Below, one piece after another: positions 46,691-57,494 of a DNA stretch of 64,000 nucleotides. The translations under genes and the position numbers were made by a program. Every line of letters begins with the position of its first letter. Positions within the stretch are counted from its first letter, which is position 1. Below the pieces are notes generated by a model that was given only the letters and a program-made list of their open reading frames with translations, did not search any database and was not told where the DNA came from. The stretch lies in NCBI GenBank assembly GCA_963580455.1, contig OY756972.1:16445001-16509000 (forward strand), given 5' to 3'. The DNA comes from Euonymus europaeus (taxonomy: Eukaryota; Streptophyta; Magnoliopsida; Celastrales; Celastraceae).

Positions 46691-46720
46691 GTTTGCTGTT
46701 ATAAGACAATGAAGTGAGCA

Positions 46721-47110
46721 TTAATTTATAAAGGAATTTAGTGCCTTTGGGTTTTTTTGTAAAAATGGGAAAAATATATTTTTCCCAAATAAAGCAGTAT
46801 AAATCCCATCGTGAGTTACTTGAAATGGTTTGATAAGATCGAGGAATGGTGTCCCCAAGATAACATATTTTGTAATATTTTGAGCACCAAGAAAATCAGT
46901 TTTGAATGTAATATTAGAATTTGTAATTGTAACATTGGATAATTTGTAAAGAATTTTAAGTTGGTCAGCAACAGCAGATTTTATTCCTTCAATTGTTGTT
47001 TCCCAGAAACAACAAGGAACCAAATTAGAACGAAGACAATTTAAATTTGCACCAGAATCAACTAAAGCAATAGTATCAAAAGAATAAGATTCTTGAATAA
47101 CAATTGTAAT
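46721..47110 (-). pseudogene. Aspartic protease of the movement-protein element
   Basis: After an in-frame stop that separates it from the coiled-coil frame, the minus strand reads IQESYSFDTIALVDSGANLN with the retropepsin triad D-S-G. It continues NVTITNSNITFKTDFLGAQN and the second hydrophobic motif YVILGTPFLDLIKPF, ending PKALNSFIN. The order and the ILGTPFL motif match pararetroviral and Ty3-type proteases. It would cleave the coat polyprotein. It ends with a stop, without continuing into RT. Confidence 0.75.
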
Positions 47111-47560
47111 TCAGATGAACCATTTTTGACCAGTGACTTGAGATAATAATCCAATAAAAGGTTGCTCACTTTTGTAAGAACTCTCAACCAAAATTCCTTC
47201 CGTTTCTATTTTATTAATTCGTTCATCTTCATCTAATCCACTAGGTGTTTCAGATGTAATTAGTCCTTTTCCTTTGTCAATGATGGAGACTAATTGATTT
47301 ATTTTCCATTGACCATTCCTTTGCTGATTCTTAAGAGTGTCAAGTCCTATTTTTATTTCAGAAATCTCCATTTGGAGGTGTTGAAGATCAGGAGTAGAAG
47401 AGGGTCTTATCTTTTGATCATGTTTAGATAAAATTTCTTTCAAATTATAGGTTGCTTTCGGTGGAGCAACCTTGTTATCAGAATTAAATATATTTTGTTT
47501 TAATTTATCTAGGTAAGATAGCTTTACCGTGGAATCATGAATGTGATTAACAACTTCCAA
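47111..47560 (-). pseudogene. Spacer with predicted coiled coil between zinc knuckle and protease
   Basis: A 149-residue frame with charged, heptad-like text (LQHLQMEISEIKIGLDTLKN), followed by acidic LDEDERINKIETEGILVESS. It is joined to the knuckle frame by a shift near 47565 and ends with a stop before the protease. No enzyme motif is seen. Confidence 0.6.
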
Positions 47561-47569
47561 AAGGAATTC

Positions 47570-47797
47570 TTAATCCCTAGAAAGCATGTTTATTTCAGAG
47601 TCAGAAGATGAATAGGGGATATCATCATATTGATGTTCATTGTCAGAAGGAGATAGTGATGATTCGTCATCAGTATCTATAAGAATTGAATATAATTTTG
47701 CATTAATATTTTCATCAAATTCTAGCTCATTGATTTGATTGCGAACTATACAATATTTTATATAATGACTTAGTGTATTACATTTAAAACAAACCAT
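47570..47797 (-). pseudogene. CCHC zinc knuckle and acidic tail of the coat/Gag
   Basis: The frame opens MVCFKCNTLSHYIKYC, a CX2CX4HX4C knuckle of nucleocapsid type. A short linker and a Ser/Asp-rich tail (DTDDESSLSPSDNEH) follow, like the acidic tails of pararetroviral coat proteins. It is in line with the upstream coat frame (47816-48226) across a stop near 47815. Confidence 0.75.
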
Positions 47798-47815
47798 TTG
47801 GTTAGTTTTGCTTTC

Positions 47816-48910
47816 CTAAGGATTGAATTTTATTTTTGTATTTTCTATTCTTTTATTAGATAATTTCAGAGTATAAAATTTCTTATAAAATCTAGATCTA
47901 AATTGAGTAGGTTTATACTTTTTAGTAGAACTTTTTTGCTTGGTACAATTTTCTTCATAACCAAATTGTTTACAGAAAGATCTTAATTCATTTTTGGACT
48001 TAGTCTGTTCATGTTTTAATTGTTTTTGTAACTTAATATCAGAACATAATTGTAAACGTACCTTTTGAATGTGATTAACTAAATCACCATAGGTTAATTG
48101 ATCGTAAGAGATTTTATTATTGTACATCAATTTAATCTTTTCCCTAATTTTATCTCTTAACAATATGGGAAGGCCTGCTAAGAATTTTTCTTTACAAAAG
48201 GCTTGATTATTATCCGAACGCATCATAACTCTAGTTAAGAAGGTATCTTTGTATTGTCGGAAATCATGAAGTTTCCTACATCTTAAATTTGCTAAATGTT
48301 TTGAACATTATCCCTAATGCTAGAGGGATCTCCTAAGAAATGTTTTGATATTGAAGATATTAGTATGGCAACAACATCTTGGATTTCTTCACCAAATTTT
48401 GTTTTGATAACTATACCATCAGAAGCGATTTTAACAACATTGAGAATTTCATTTTGTTGGGCGGATGTAAGATGATAATCCCACCATCCTTTTAACTGAC
48501 CTGTAAAGCCAGCAATAATTAAATTTGCAATAGCTTGGTCAGTTGTATCTATTTTTGTTTTGTAAGCATTGCTTACCATTGTCATTTGTTGTAGTTGATT
48601 AAGAATATTGTAATCTGACATACCATCTATATTCCATTCAAAAATGGTCAGCATTCTATTTCATCCGATTTATTTATTTTTCTTCTAACAAAAGATCTGG
48701 TGGAGTAGTTTTAGAATAGTAAAGTTTTTGAGGAGATTGCAATTTTATTTTGTTGACCTCAAAATTAGAATTGTTTGGAGTATTTCCAGTTTTGTCAAGA
48801 TTATGGATTGCTGGTTTTGTAGATGACTTTGGAGTATCAGGAATTTGTAAAGAGGGAAAGTGAGTGCGATTAGCCCTAAGTTCTTGTAATTTTTTCTCTA
48901 TTGCAAACAT
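47816..48910 (-). pseudogene. Coat/Gag region of the movement-protein element
   Basis: Three frames (48674-48910, 48292-48654, 47816-48226) carry a coat-like sequence. These include TIFEWNIDGMSDYNILNQLQ, LIIAGFTGQLKGWWDYHLT, then KEKFLAGLPILLRDKIREKI, YDQLTYGDLVNHIQKVRLQL and a Lys/Arg-rich segment (TKQKSSTKKYKPTQFRSRFY). The GFTG-LKGWWD and FLAGLP blocks are those of the coat/Gag of pararetrovirus-like plant elements. Stops lie near 48655-48673 and a shift near 48230-48290. Expected role: particle formation and RNA binding. Confidence 0.72.
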
Positions 48911-49826
48911 AAAATCTATATCCTGAGGAGCTAATGTTTTAGCTACTTTGGGCGGTATCTCATATGGTTTAAATACAGGTTTATCAAAAGTATTTATAAG
49001 GGTTGAGTTTTGAACATAATCTTCTATCCTATTTAACTATTGACCAATTGTGGATAATTGTTGATTTGTAAAATTGTTTTGTTCAACAATGTTTTTGAAT
49101 TCCTCAGCTTTGGATACTTTAAATGGTGTAGCCATTACAGAAGAATTCTTGTAATCTAACTTAAGTTGGGTCAAAGGTGGATGTTCAGGCTCAATGATGG
49201 TTTTTTGTGTATTATCATACCATGTTTGAACCCTAGTAGTAGTATTGATTGTTTTTGAAGAAAAAAGATAAGTAGCTCAGTCAATACGGGGGTCATCAAA
49301 GGATAATTCAAAATAGTCAAAAAAATAATACTTGTTTTTGAAGTCCATTAAGAAAATCATAATATTCTTTTTGGATAGACTGACGTTTTTCACTTATATA
49401 ATGATTGAGAAACCAGTCTCTTTTGGCAGTATTGTAAGGAGAATAAAAATCTTTTTGTATTGATTGTTTGTCGATAACGAAATCATTACGAATTAAAACA
49501 TTTAACTCAGGGTCATTATTATCTACCATTTGAGAATAAGTTGGTGACATTGGCAGGGAATCTTTTAGTTCCTGTGTGGAATTGGTTTGAGAATCTGGTT
49601 GTTGAACATTGTAAAATGGTTTTGGTATTGAACCAAAATGATTGACTCCAAGTAAATCAGGATGATAAAAAGTACTTGGATTAGATGATTTTTTTTTTGT
49701 ATTATAAGAAGTACTTGGAGGAGTTGAGAAAAAATTTATAGGCTGAATTCCTATCTCTGATTTAAAAGATGAACTGTGGTTAAGTTGTTGGTAATCTATT
49801 AAATGGCGACGATAACTAAAAGTAAT
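48911..49826 (-). pseudogene. Linker between movement-protein and coat parts
   Basis: The minus strand gives Ser/Pro/Asn-rich text with MSPTYSQMVDNNDPELNVLI (49550) and KRDWFLNHYISEKRQSIQKE, then an NIVEQNNFTNQQL segment near 49070. The long low-complexity linker is typical of the polyprotein region between movement and coat domains in this class. It has scattered stops. Confidence 0.6.
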
Positions 49827-50210
49827 TTATATTTTCCCATCGCTGGATTGAATAAAATTTTCTATATTTGTATTTTTTACTTTCTTAGGAGTTACAGCTC
49901 CTTGTAACTCCCATGTTTTGGGTAAGCTTATCTCATCCCACTTAATGGTTATGGGAAGAGTCATGTTAGATCGAGCAATGTCGGTTTGAATTAATAAAGT
50001 TTCTCCTTTTGGGGATTTTCTTAAAGCTTTTGAACCAAAAGCTGAAGACATAGCTTTGTAATGAATTTTATAGATTAAGGAGATTGGAAGAGATCCAGAA
50101 GACATTTTGTAATTGTGAGTTTTTATATTTAAAGTGAGTGCATCTAAGAGATTTTGATCACTTAATGAAACTGTAAAATTTGGATAGCAATCAAAATATA
50201 TCGGACCTCT
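49827..50210 (-). pseudogene. 30K-type movement protein, C-terminal part
   Basis: Residues about 49-175 of a 175-residue frame: FTVSLSDQNLLDALTLNIKT, IYKIHYKAMSS, then GETLLIQTDIARSNMTLPIT and KWDEISLPKTWELQGAV. The conserved pattern (SLSD...LTLN, LIQTD, W-LP--W-L) is that of movement proteins of the 30K superfamily in plant pararetroviruses and their endogenous relatives. Such proteins widen plasmodesmata for cell-to-cell passage. The N-terminal half, with the family's conserved Asp region, is missing because copia sequence takes over, in frame, at about 50210. Confidence 0.68.
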
Positions 50211-52090
50211 ATAAAAATCTAACATACCTAGCTTGTTACAAATATAGCGAACACGAGGACCATGTGATGGCTTAGTAAGAAGATCAGCCAACTGTTCACT
50301 AGAATACACAGAACCAAACTCAAGATTTTTCTTTGATAAGCTTGACAAATACAATGACAGTTAATCTTAATATGTTTGGTTTTTTCATGATACATAAGAT
50401 TTTTGGCTATATACAAACTACCGATCTGTTATCACACTACAACTCAATAGGACCATTTGGATGCCCTCCCAATTCCTCTAGTAGTTGTCGTAAACACATA
50501 ATCTCTGAAGCAGCCAGAGTCATGGCTCGATACTCAGCTTTTGCACTACAATAAGCAACCACATTTCTTGCTCGATACTCAGTTCATGATCTCGAAATTC
50601 TACTCCTTTTCCTAAGTTAACCTGAAGATACCCAAGAATGCGTACCACAACATTCTAATGCGGAGTGCAAGGATTGGCCATAAACTAACTCACCACACTC
50701 ATAGGTAAGCTATATCTGGTCATGTCATCCTAGTTAAATAATGAATCTTACCCACCATATGACGATATTGATCGAGATTTGGAAACAACTCACCATCATT
50801 CGATAACAACTTGACACTTGGATCCATAGAAGATTGTACTCCCTTGACCTAGAACAACGTTGTATCTTCTAATAAGTCTAGCACATACTTTCGTTGGGAT
50901 ATGAATAAAAACCTTCTTGCACTGTGCTACTTCAATTCCCAAGAAATGCTTTAGGACACCCAGATTCATAGTCTAAAACTTGTATTGAAGGAAACATTTC
51001 AGATCAGAAATCCCAATAGAATTATCACCAGTGAGAACAATATCATCTACATACACTATAAAAATGATGCGCATTGCCGGTGTATAACAATAAAATACTA
51101 TGTGATCCTTCTTTGATTGTCGTATACTATGTGCACCACCATATTGAACCACCCAAACCAAGCCTACGGGGACTCTTTGAGGACATAAAAAACGTCGTAA
51201 ATTACACACTTGCCAAGACCCCCCGCACAAGGAAACCATAAGATTGCTCCATGTAAATCACCATGCCAAAACGTATTCTTGACACCAAGCTAAAAGAGGG
51301 CCCAATATCGAGAGAAAACCAAAGAAATGGATAACCGAATGGAAGCAATTTTAGCAACATGAGAGAATGTCTCAAAATAGTCCATGTCATAGGTTTAGGC
51401 ATAGCCCTTGGCAATAAGGCGAGCCTTCAAATAAGCCAACTAACCATCAAGATTAAGCTTGACAGTATACATCCACTTACCGCCTTTGACTTTTTTTTGT
51501 GAAAAAGAAGAGATGCTAGATCTCATGTATAGTTGTGCTCAAGAGCACTCATTTCCTACTTTATAGCAGCATGCTAGCCAAGATGAGCAAGTGCCACAGA
51601 AATAGACCTTGGAATATAATGTGCATCAAGAGTAGAAATAGAGGTTGTAAGGAGGCAGACAGTCCACATAAAGAAAGAGTATAGGAGGGATGATCCTTGA
51701 AGGAGCGGTAAGGTCTACGATGAGCAATAGGGTCATCACACTTAGAAGTAGGACTTACCAGATCATTGGACAAGGATATTGGCTTAGTGGAAGCCGACAA
51801 CTGATGATCTATACTTGGTGGAGATGAATCTGAATTGTCCACGTGATTTGTAGGTGGGTTAGTACTTCTATGATAGACTAAAAGCTTATCACCACTAGAC
51901 ATCGAGTCACAAGAAATAAGGAATCGATTTAACTGGGGAGACAAACTACAATATTCTTTTTGTATTTTAGAATAGCCGAGAAAAAGATATCAGAAAGTAC
52001 GATCATCCAATTTCATGTTTTGAGGACAGACATCATGAACATATGTAGTACACCTCAATACCATCAAAGGTAAAGGCAAAAGACTCTACT
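50211..52090 (-). pseudogene. Ty1/copia remnant, integrase end to RNase H
   Basis: Minus-strand pieces in order: integrase C-terminal GYSKIQKEYC with the Ser/Pro/Asp-rich linker (51561-51980), an RT block resembling ARLIAKGYA and DYFETFSHVAKIASIRL (about 51330-51420), catalytic FIVYVDDIVLTGDN (about 51015-51060), an RNase H piece AYCSAKAEYRAMTLAASEIM (about 50490-50560), and the end of the polyprotein EQLADLLTKPSHG and KLGMLDFY (50211-50300). Many stops. The 3' end runs in frame into the movement-protein sequence, with no LTR between. Confidence 0.85.
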
Positions 52091-52093
52091 TTA

Positions 52094-52427
52094 TTATTGA
52101 TAATGCGTGTTGTTTCCACGATTAATGGATCAACATACTCCAGAGGGGAATCAACCTAGGAAACAAAATTGTTATTGAATGCTTGATATTTAAGCTCGTA
52201 ATTGGGTAGTGAAATCATAACCCTAGTTTCCTCTTCTTGAATATCAATTTGTTTTAGTTACTTGTTCATTACTCATAACTCATCAATCACTATCTTTAAT
52301 TTATTTTTTGATTACATTCATTATCGCGTTAGGTACATTTATTAGATTTTTACTCGTCTCTATGGGATTGACCTCATACATACATCTATTGTGCTACTAT
52401 TGTACACTTGCAAAAATTATTACATCA
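52094..52427 (+). repeat. Fragment of the same gypsy LTR family as 6461-13347
   Basis: It shares AATGCGTGTTGTTTCCACGA, ATGGATCAACA, then CTCGTCTCTATGGGATTGAC, and ends TTACATCA. It matches the last third of the LTRs at 6461 and 12177, with gaps. No PBS or element interior follows. Confidence 0.82.
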
Positions 52428-52530
52428 AGCACTTGGTAAAATTAGGTGTTTGACAGCTCTTCACAAGTTGATTTTATTGGTAGACTGGGGAAAAATTTGG
52501 TAAAATCCAATAATTGTACATTCTAATAAC

Positions 52531-52794
52531 TAATAGAGATAATCATACCTTAAAGTATGGATCATGGGATACATTGTCTTGACTTGAAGTTCGGCAATGT
52601 AAATCATATCATCTCCATAATTTGTGGGGCAATATCAAGGCACAGAATCGACACTTATAAATGTATTCAAACATGTAATTATTGCCTTGATTTCCTTTAG
52701 CATAGTGTGAAGAAATCAAGCCTATATACGTGTATAAATAGTCAAGCCTGGTGCTAATATAAGAGTGACAATTTACACAAGCTTAAACCTTCTG
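52531..52794 (+). repeat. 5' LTR of the copia element
   Basis: About 264 bp, ending just before the TGGTATCAGAGC primer site. TGTATAAATAG near 52732 is a TATA-like element. It is close to the 3' LTR, with few differences by eye. Confidence 0.85.
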
Positions 52795-52943
52795 TGGTAT
52801 CAGAGCCCTACTATCAAGAACAACATTCTTTTCTCTAGTTCTCCAAATATTCTCAGTCTCTTGTCAATTCTTTTCTTTCAAGTCTCCCTACGTATCTAGT
52901 TCTCCATTTCTCTTGTATTTCTCCCCATATCTCTTATTCAATC

Positions 52944-53692
52944 ATGTCAACCGCCACATCTCCAAAGCATGTCGATGCTACATCATCAGGAAATCCTATT
53001 GTTATCACGACAGCTTCAAGAACAACCACTGCTGGTAACGCTAGTTTTTCCACTGAAAATCTGATTTCGTTGAATGCCTCTTCTTAGATTCCCTTTAAAC
53101 TTACCAAACGAGGAGGGAATCATGCCTCGTGGAAGTCTCAGATGACTAACTTGCTGTTTAGGTATGAAGTCCTCGGATTTGTCGATGGCTCCTTGCTTTG
53201 CCCAGAAAAGAGTGATCCAAATTGTCAACTATGGCTTAGACAAGATCGCCTTATTCTCCTTGCCATTCAGGTGACAGTGCATAGTTCCATTTGTCCAACA
53301 ATGGAAAGTTGTTCAACTTCTGGTGAAGCATGGCTAAAACTGGAATCCAATTATGCAAATAGATCTAATACTCAAATGCTTACTCTTCTTTCCACCTTGA
53401 TGAGTATCAAGAAAGACAGCAATTCTATTGCTGATTATATGAGTCAAATCAAGAGCAAAATTGATGATCTTTCTTGGATTGGTCATCCACTGAGTGATGC
53501 CAAAATCAATGCACATACCCTCAATGGCTTAGGTGAAGAGTTCAAGGAGTTAACTGCAGCCATAAGGGTTCGCAAATCTCCTATATCCTTTGAGGACCTT
53601 TATGATAAGCTTCTAGATGAAGAGTTGGCGAAGAAGAAAGGCACTAACCAGTCAGAAGAAATACGTGCCATTGCCTCATACACTCATCAATG
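52944..53692 (+). pseudogene. Gag of the copia element
   Basis: ATG at 52944 (MSTATSPKHVDATS) with an in-frame stop at about 53085. The main frame, from about 53088, reads KRGGNHASWKSQMTNLLF, LGFVDGSLLCPE, EAWLKLESNYANRS, SIADYMSQIKSKIDDLSWIG and HTLNGLGEEFKELTAAIRVR. This is the UBN2/Retrotran_gag pattern of the Retrofit-like copia group. The zinc knuckle CQLCDKPGHFVKTC lies in another frame at about 53920-53962. Gag forms the virus-like particle. Confidence 0.85.
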
Positions 53693-54029
53693 AGGCTCTA
53701 ACAAAAACCTTTCTAGAAAAAAATAGGGCACTGGAGGAAATCATGGTTGAGGGAATTTCTCTCCTCCCCAGAATTTTTCTACTCAATCAAATCAGTACCG
53801 TCCTTACTATCGTGGTCCCATGAATTCAGTTAACACCTTCTTTGCACGATCTTCTCCCCACCATCCCTTCTTTCCTAACTGGTGCCCAAATACTTCATCT
53901 GGTCCACCAAGCATGATATGCCAGCTATGTGACAAACCGGGTCATTTCGTCAAAACATGTCGCTCCAAACCGTAACTCACTTCTCAGAACACATGGCAAC
54001 CTCAAGCTAAATACGTTGATGGAGATACC

Positions 54030-55300
54030 AATTCAAATACCAATAGTTGGGTTCTTGACTCTGGCGCCACACATCATATCACCTCGGAACTCAACAATTT
54101 CTCTATTTTTTATGATCATTCTGGGATTAAAGATGTGGTAGTCGACAATGGTAATAGCTTCTCTATCTCTCGTGCTGGTTCTTCCTTAATTCATTCACCC
54201 ATAAAGACGTTTACGCTTGACAATATTCTATGTGCTCCCTCCATGAAAAAAAATTTGATATATGTTTCTCAGTTTTGTACAAAAAATAAAACATCTATCA
54301 AATTTTTTCCTAATTTTTTTCTTGTGAAGGACTTGAGTGCGGGGCCCTACTTGGAGCGAGGCCAGAGTAAAAACAATCTATCTGAATAGTCGCATCCACT
54401 GTCCTCTTCTTTCTCCTATGCTCCCTCCACAAAACTTGCCGTCGCATCCGATATTTGGTATCAATGTGGTCATCCATCTTCTCACATTCAAAAGAAATTG
54501 TCTTCTCTTAACCTTATTTCTCAATATCTTTCATCCGAATCTTGTTACAACTCGTGTTTATGTAATAAAAGTCACATGCTTGCTTTTAAGAACTCCTCTA
54601 TTATGTGTAATGCAGCTTTTCAATCTATCTATTATGATGTTTAGGGCCCTACACCAGTTTTTTCGATTGGTGATTTTTGTTACTACATCATATTTGTTGA
54701 TTATTTCACTAAATATACATGACTTTATCCCCTAAAACTAAAATCTGATGTTTTAGTGGTCTTTGAGAAATTCCGAGCTCTTATTCACAATGCTTTGGCA
54801 CATCAATCAAAACTGTGTATAGTGATGGGGGTGGGGAATATCAAGGTCTAACACATCTTCTTACAAAGTTTGGCATTCAACATCTCACCTTTCCATCTTA
54901 TACTCCTGAACACATTGGGTTCGCTGAACGAAAACACCACCATATTGTTGAAACCGGTCTCACTCTCCTTGATCAAGCATCACTACCTCTATCCTATTGT
55001 CCTTATGCCTTTCAAACTGCTACATATCTTATCAACCGAATGCCAACCTCAATCATTAACTTCACCACTCCATATCACAAACTCTTTCACTATCACCCTA
55101 ACTATGGTAACCGACGAGTCTTTGGCAACCTTCGCTATACTTGACTCCGGCCATATACCAAACATGAGTTGGAACCACGGTCCCGTCCTTGTGTTTTCTT
55201 AGGATACTCAATTCCTCATAATGCTTATCTTTTCTATGACTATATCAATACACGTATGTTTGTCTCTAGACATGTCATTTTTGTTGAGAATAAATTTCCT
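54030..55300 (+). pseudogene. Protease and integrase of the copia element
   Basis: The protease active site SWVLDSGATHHITSELNN is at about 54045-54100. The integrase core appears at 54815-55144: YSDGGGEYQGLTHLLTKFGI with a catalytic Asp, TPEHIGFAERKHHHIVETGL with the catalytic Glu, and ATYLINRMPTSI. The frame then shifts to RSRPCVFLGYSIPHNAYLF (55169). The N-terminal HHCC region around 54440-54620 is badly broken. Confidence 0.82.
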
Positions 55301-57244
55301 TTGCAATCCTCGTCTCAGATTGTTTCTTCACCCTCCCCAACACTCTTGTCTCAATTTTTACCCCACTCTTCTCGGTCCGCTGCCTCTACCTCAGTACCCG
55401 AAAATCCCATCCAAGACTTATATAGTTCATCTATCGCTGCTTCATTCCTACTTCCCATATCACATCCACTGGCCCAGTCATCCCCTCTTTTTTCACTCTC
55501 TTCTCCAGTACATAACATCTTGCGATCACCAGCCATTCATGAACATCGACATACTCTGCCTCCTTGTCAAGACATCCCCAGCTCTAGTTCTTCATATGTA
55601 AGACCTTCCACCCTTACTATACCTTCCTCTCCAGATATTTCCTCTCCTATACCCACACCTATTCCACCAGTTCCATCCCATAAAATAGTTACACGTGCTC
55701 AGAACAACAATTTTAAACCCAAGCAACCCTTCTCTCTTACAGCACAATCCTCCACTGCCACCCTCATTGAACCCACCACATATAATCAAGTAGTGAAGCA
55801 CTCACAGTGGCGTGATGCTATGGCTGAAGAATATCAAGCTCTCCTTAAAAACCAAACCCGAACCTTGGTTCCTACAACACCCACACAGAATATTTTTGGG
55901 TGTAAATGGGTCTATCAGATTAGAAAAAACCTTGATGGATCCATTGCTCGCTATAAGGTGTGCTTAGTTGCCAAGGGGTTTCATCAACGACTTGACATTG
56001 ATTACAATAAAACCTTCAGTCCGGTGGTTAAGCCCGCCACCATTCGTCTTGTTCTCATCCTTGATATTTCTAATGGATGATCTATAACATAGTTGGATGT
56101 AAATAATACATTCTTGTAGGGCACTCTTACTGATAATGTTTATATGCAGTAGCTTTCAGGTTTTCTTGATTCCCAGCAGTCTTAGTCGGTGTGTAAACTA
56201 CACAAAGCTATCTACGAGTTGAAGTAAGCTCCGCGTGCATGGTATACTGAGCTTCATAGTTTCTTACGTGGACGATATTATCCTCACTCGTTCTAATGCC
56301 GCCATCATCAACACCTTCACACAAGCTCTCTAGTTGGTTGTCACTCAAGGATCTTGGTGAGCTTAGCTACTTTCTTGGGGTTGAAGCTTCCCGTAAATCC
56401 GTAGGGTTGTGTCTCTTACAGAAAAAATATGTGTGCGATCTTCTTGTCAAAACTCATATGCATGATGCCAAAGAATTTTCCACACCTATGTCTTCATCTG
56501 AATCTCTTCAATTACATGATGGGTCTCCTGCACATGATCCAACTGAGTTTCGTTAGACGTTGGGCTCTCTCCAGTATCTCTCACTTATACAGCCCGACAT
56601 CTCCTTTGCCATCAACAAGTTGGCACAGTACATGCACAAGCCGACCTCCAAACATTGGTTGACAGTTAAAAGAATTCTTCGATACCTGTGCAGAACTCAA
56701 CATTATGGTATCTTCCTTCCAGCAAGAACCATCTTACTCTTCAGGCCTTCTCCGATGCCGATTGGGTGGGTGATCTTGATATCTCAGCCTCTACCTCAGT
56801 CTAAGTCATGTTTTTGGTCATCATCCTATTAGTTGGAGCTCCAAAAAGCAATCCACTATTGTCTGGTCCACCACTAAAGTAAAATATCGAGTCATTGTTG
56901 TTGCCATCGCCGAACTCAATTGACTAACTCAACTCCTATCCAAACTTGGTGTATCACTCTCAGCTCCACCAATGGTCTACCATGACAATGTGAGAGCTAC
57001 TTAATTATGCTCTAATCCTGTGTTTCACTCCAAGATGAAGCATGTTGCCATTGACTTTCACTTTGTCCGTCATCAAATAGCCAAGAACCTGCTTCGTGTA
57101 TCCCACATACACAACGCTGACCATCCAGCCGATCCATTAACCAAACCTCTCTCTCATGCATTATTCATTTATCATCACTCCAAGCTTCATGTCCTGCCAG
57201 AACCCTTGTGCTTGCGGGGGCATAATAGAGATAATCATGGCTGA
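55169..57244 (+). pseudogene. Linker, reverse transcriptase and RNase H of the copia element
   Basis: The 303-residue frame 55169-56080 has a Ser/Pro-rich linker, then QWRDAMAEEYQALLKNQT, FGCKWVYQIRKNLDGSIARY and FHQRLDIDYNKTFSPVVKPA. The central RT is partly lost: near 56270 the YVDD region is shortened and shifted. The connection domain DLGELSYFLGVEASRKSVGL (56296-56556) and ISFAINKLAQYMHKP (56560-56660) follow. The RNase H end reads KHVAIDFHFVRHQIAKNLLR and ADPLTKPLSHALF (57020-57244). At least six breaks. Confidence 0.85.
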
Positions 57245-57488
57245 AAGTATGGATTGTGGGATACACAGTCCTGACTTGAAGTTCAGCAATTGAAATCATA
57301 TCATCTCCATAATTTGTGGGGCAATATCAAGGCACAGAATTAGCACTTATAAATACATTCAAACATGTAATTATTGCCTTGATTTCCTTTAGCATAATGT
57401 TAGGAAATGAAGCATATATACGTGTATAAATAGTCAAGCCTAGTGCTAATACAAGAGTGAAAATTTACACAAGCTTAAACCTTTTGTC
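57223..57488 (+). repeat. 3' LTR of the copia element
   Basis: About 266 bp, preceded by a G-rich tract and followed by AATAAC (57489-57494), which is also found just before the 5' LTR. Confidence 0.82.
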
Positions 57489-57494
57489 AATAAC

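Larger units (their letters stand above)
45350..50210 (-). mobile_element. Pararetrovirus-like element with movement protein, coat/Gag and protease but no visible RT
   Basis: Reading the minus strand from 50210: C-terminal part of a 30K-type movement protein, a long linker, coat/Gag with a CCHC knuckle, a coiled-coil-like spacer, an aspartic protease (ALVDSGANLNCL), then a separate ORF at 46690 down to about 45350. This order (movement protein, coat, protease) is that of Caulimoviridae and related endogenous elements. The RT and RNase H that should follow the protease are not seen in any frame. The frames are interrupted by several stops and shifts, so this is an old genomic copy. It could be a deleted endogenous pararetrovirus or a distinct plant element family that lacks its own RT. 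I favour a family related to Caulimoviridae, without certainty. Confidence 0.7.
52531..57488 (+). mobile_element. Ty1/copia element with both LTRs, coding region broken
   Basis: Direct LTRs of about 265 bp (52531-52794 and 57223-57488) share TAATAGAGATAATCAT and CAAGCTTAAACCTT. A PBS, TGGTATCAGAGCCC (52795), complementary to initiator tRNA-Met, follows the 5' LTR. A purine tract TTGCGGGGGCA precedes the 3' LTR. AATAAC occurs on both sides (52525-52530 and 57489-57494) and may be the target duplication, though the LTRs do not begin with TG. The order gag, protease, integrase, RT, RNase H fits copia. Stops and deletions in every domain make it inactive. Confidence 0.9.
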
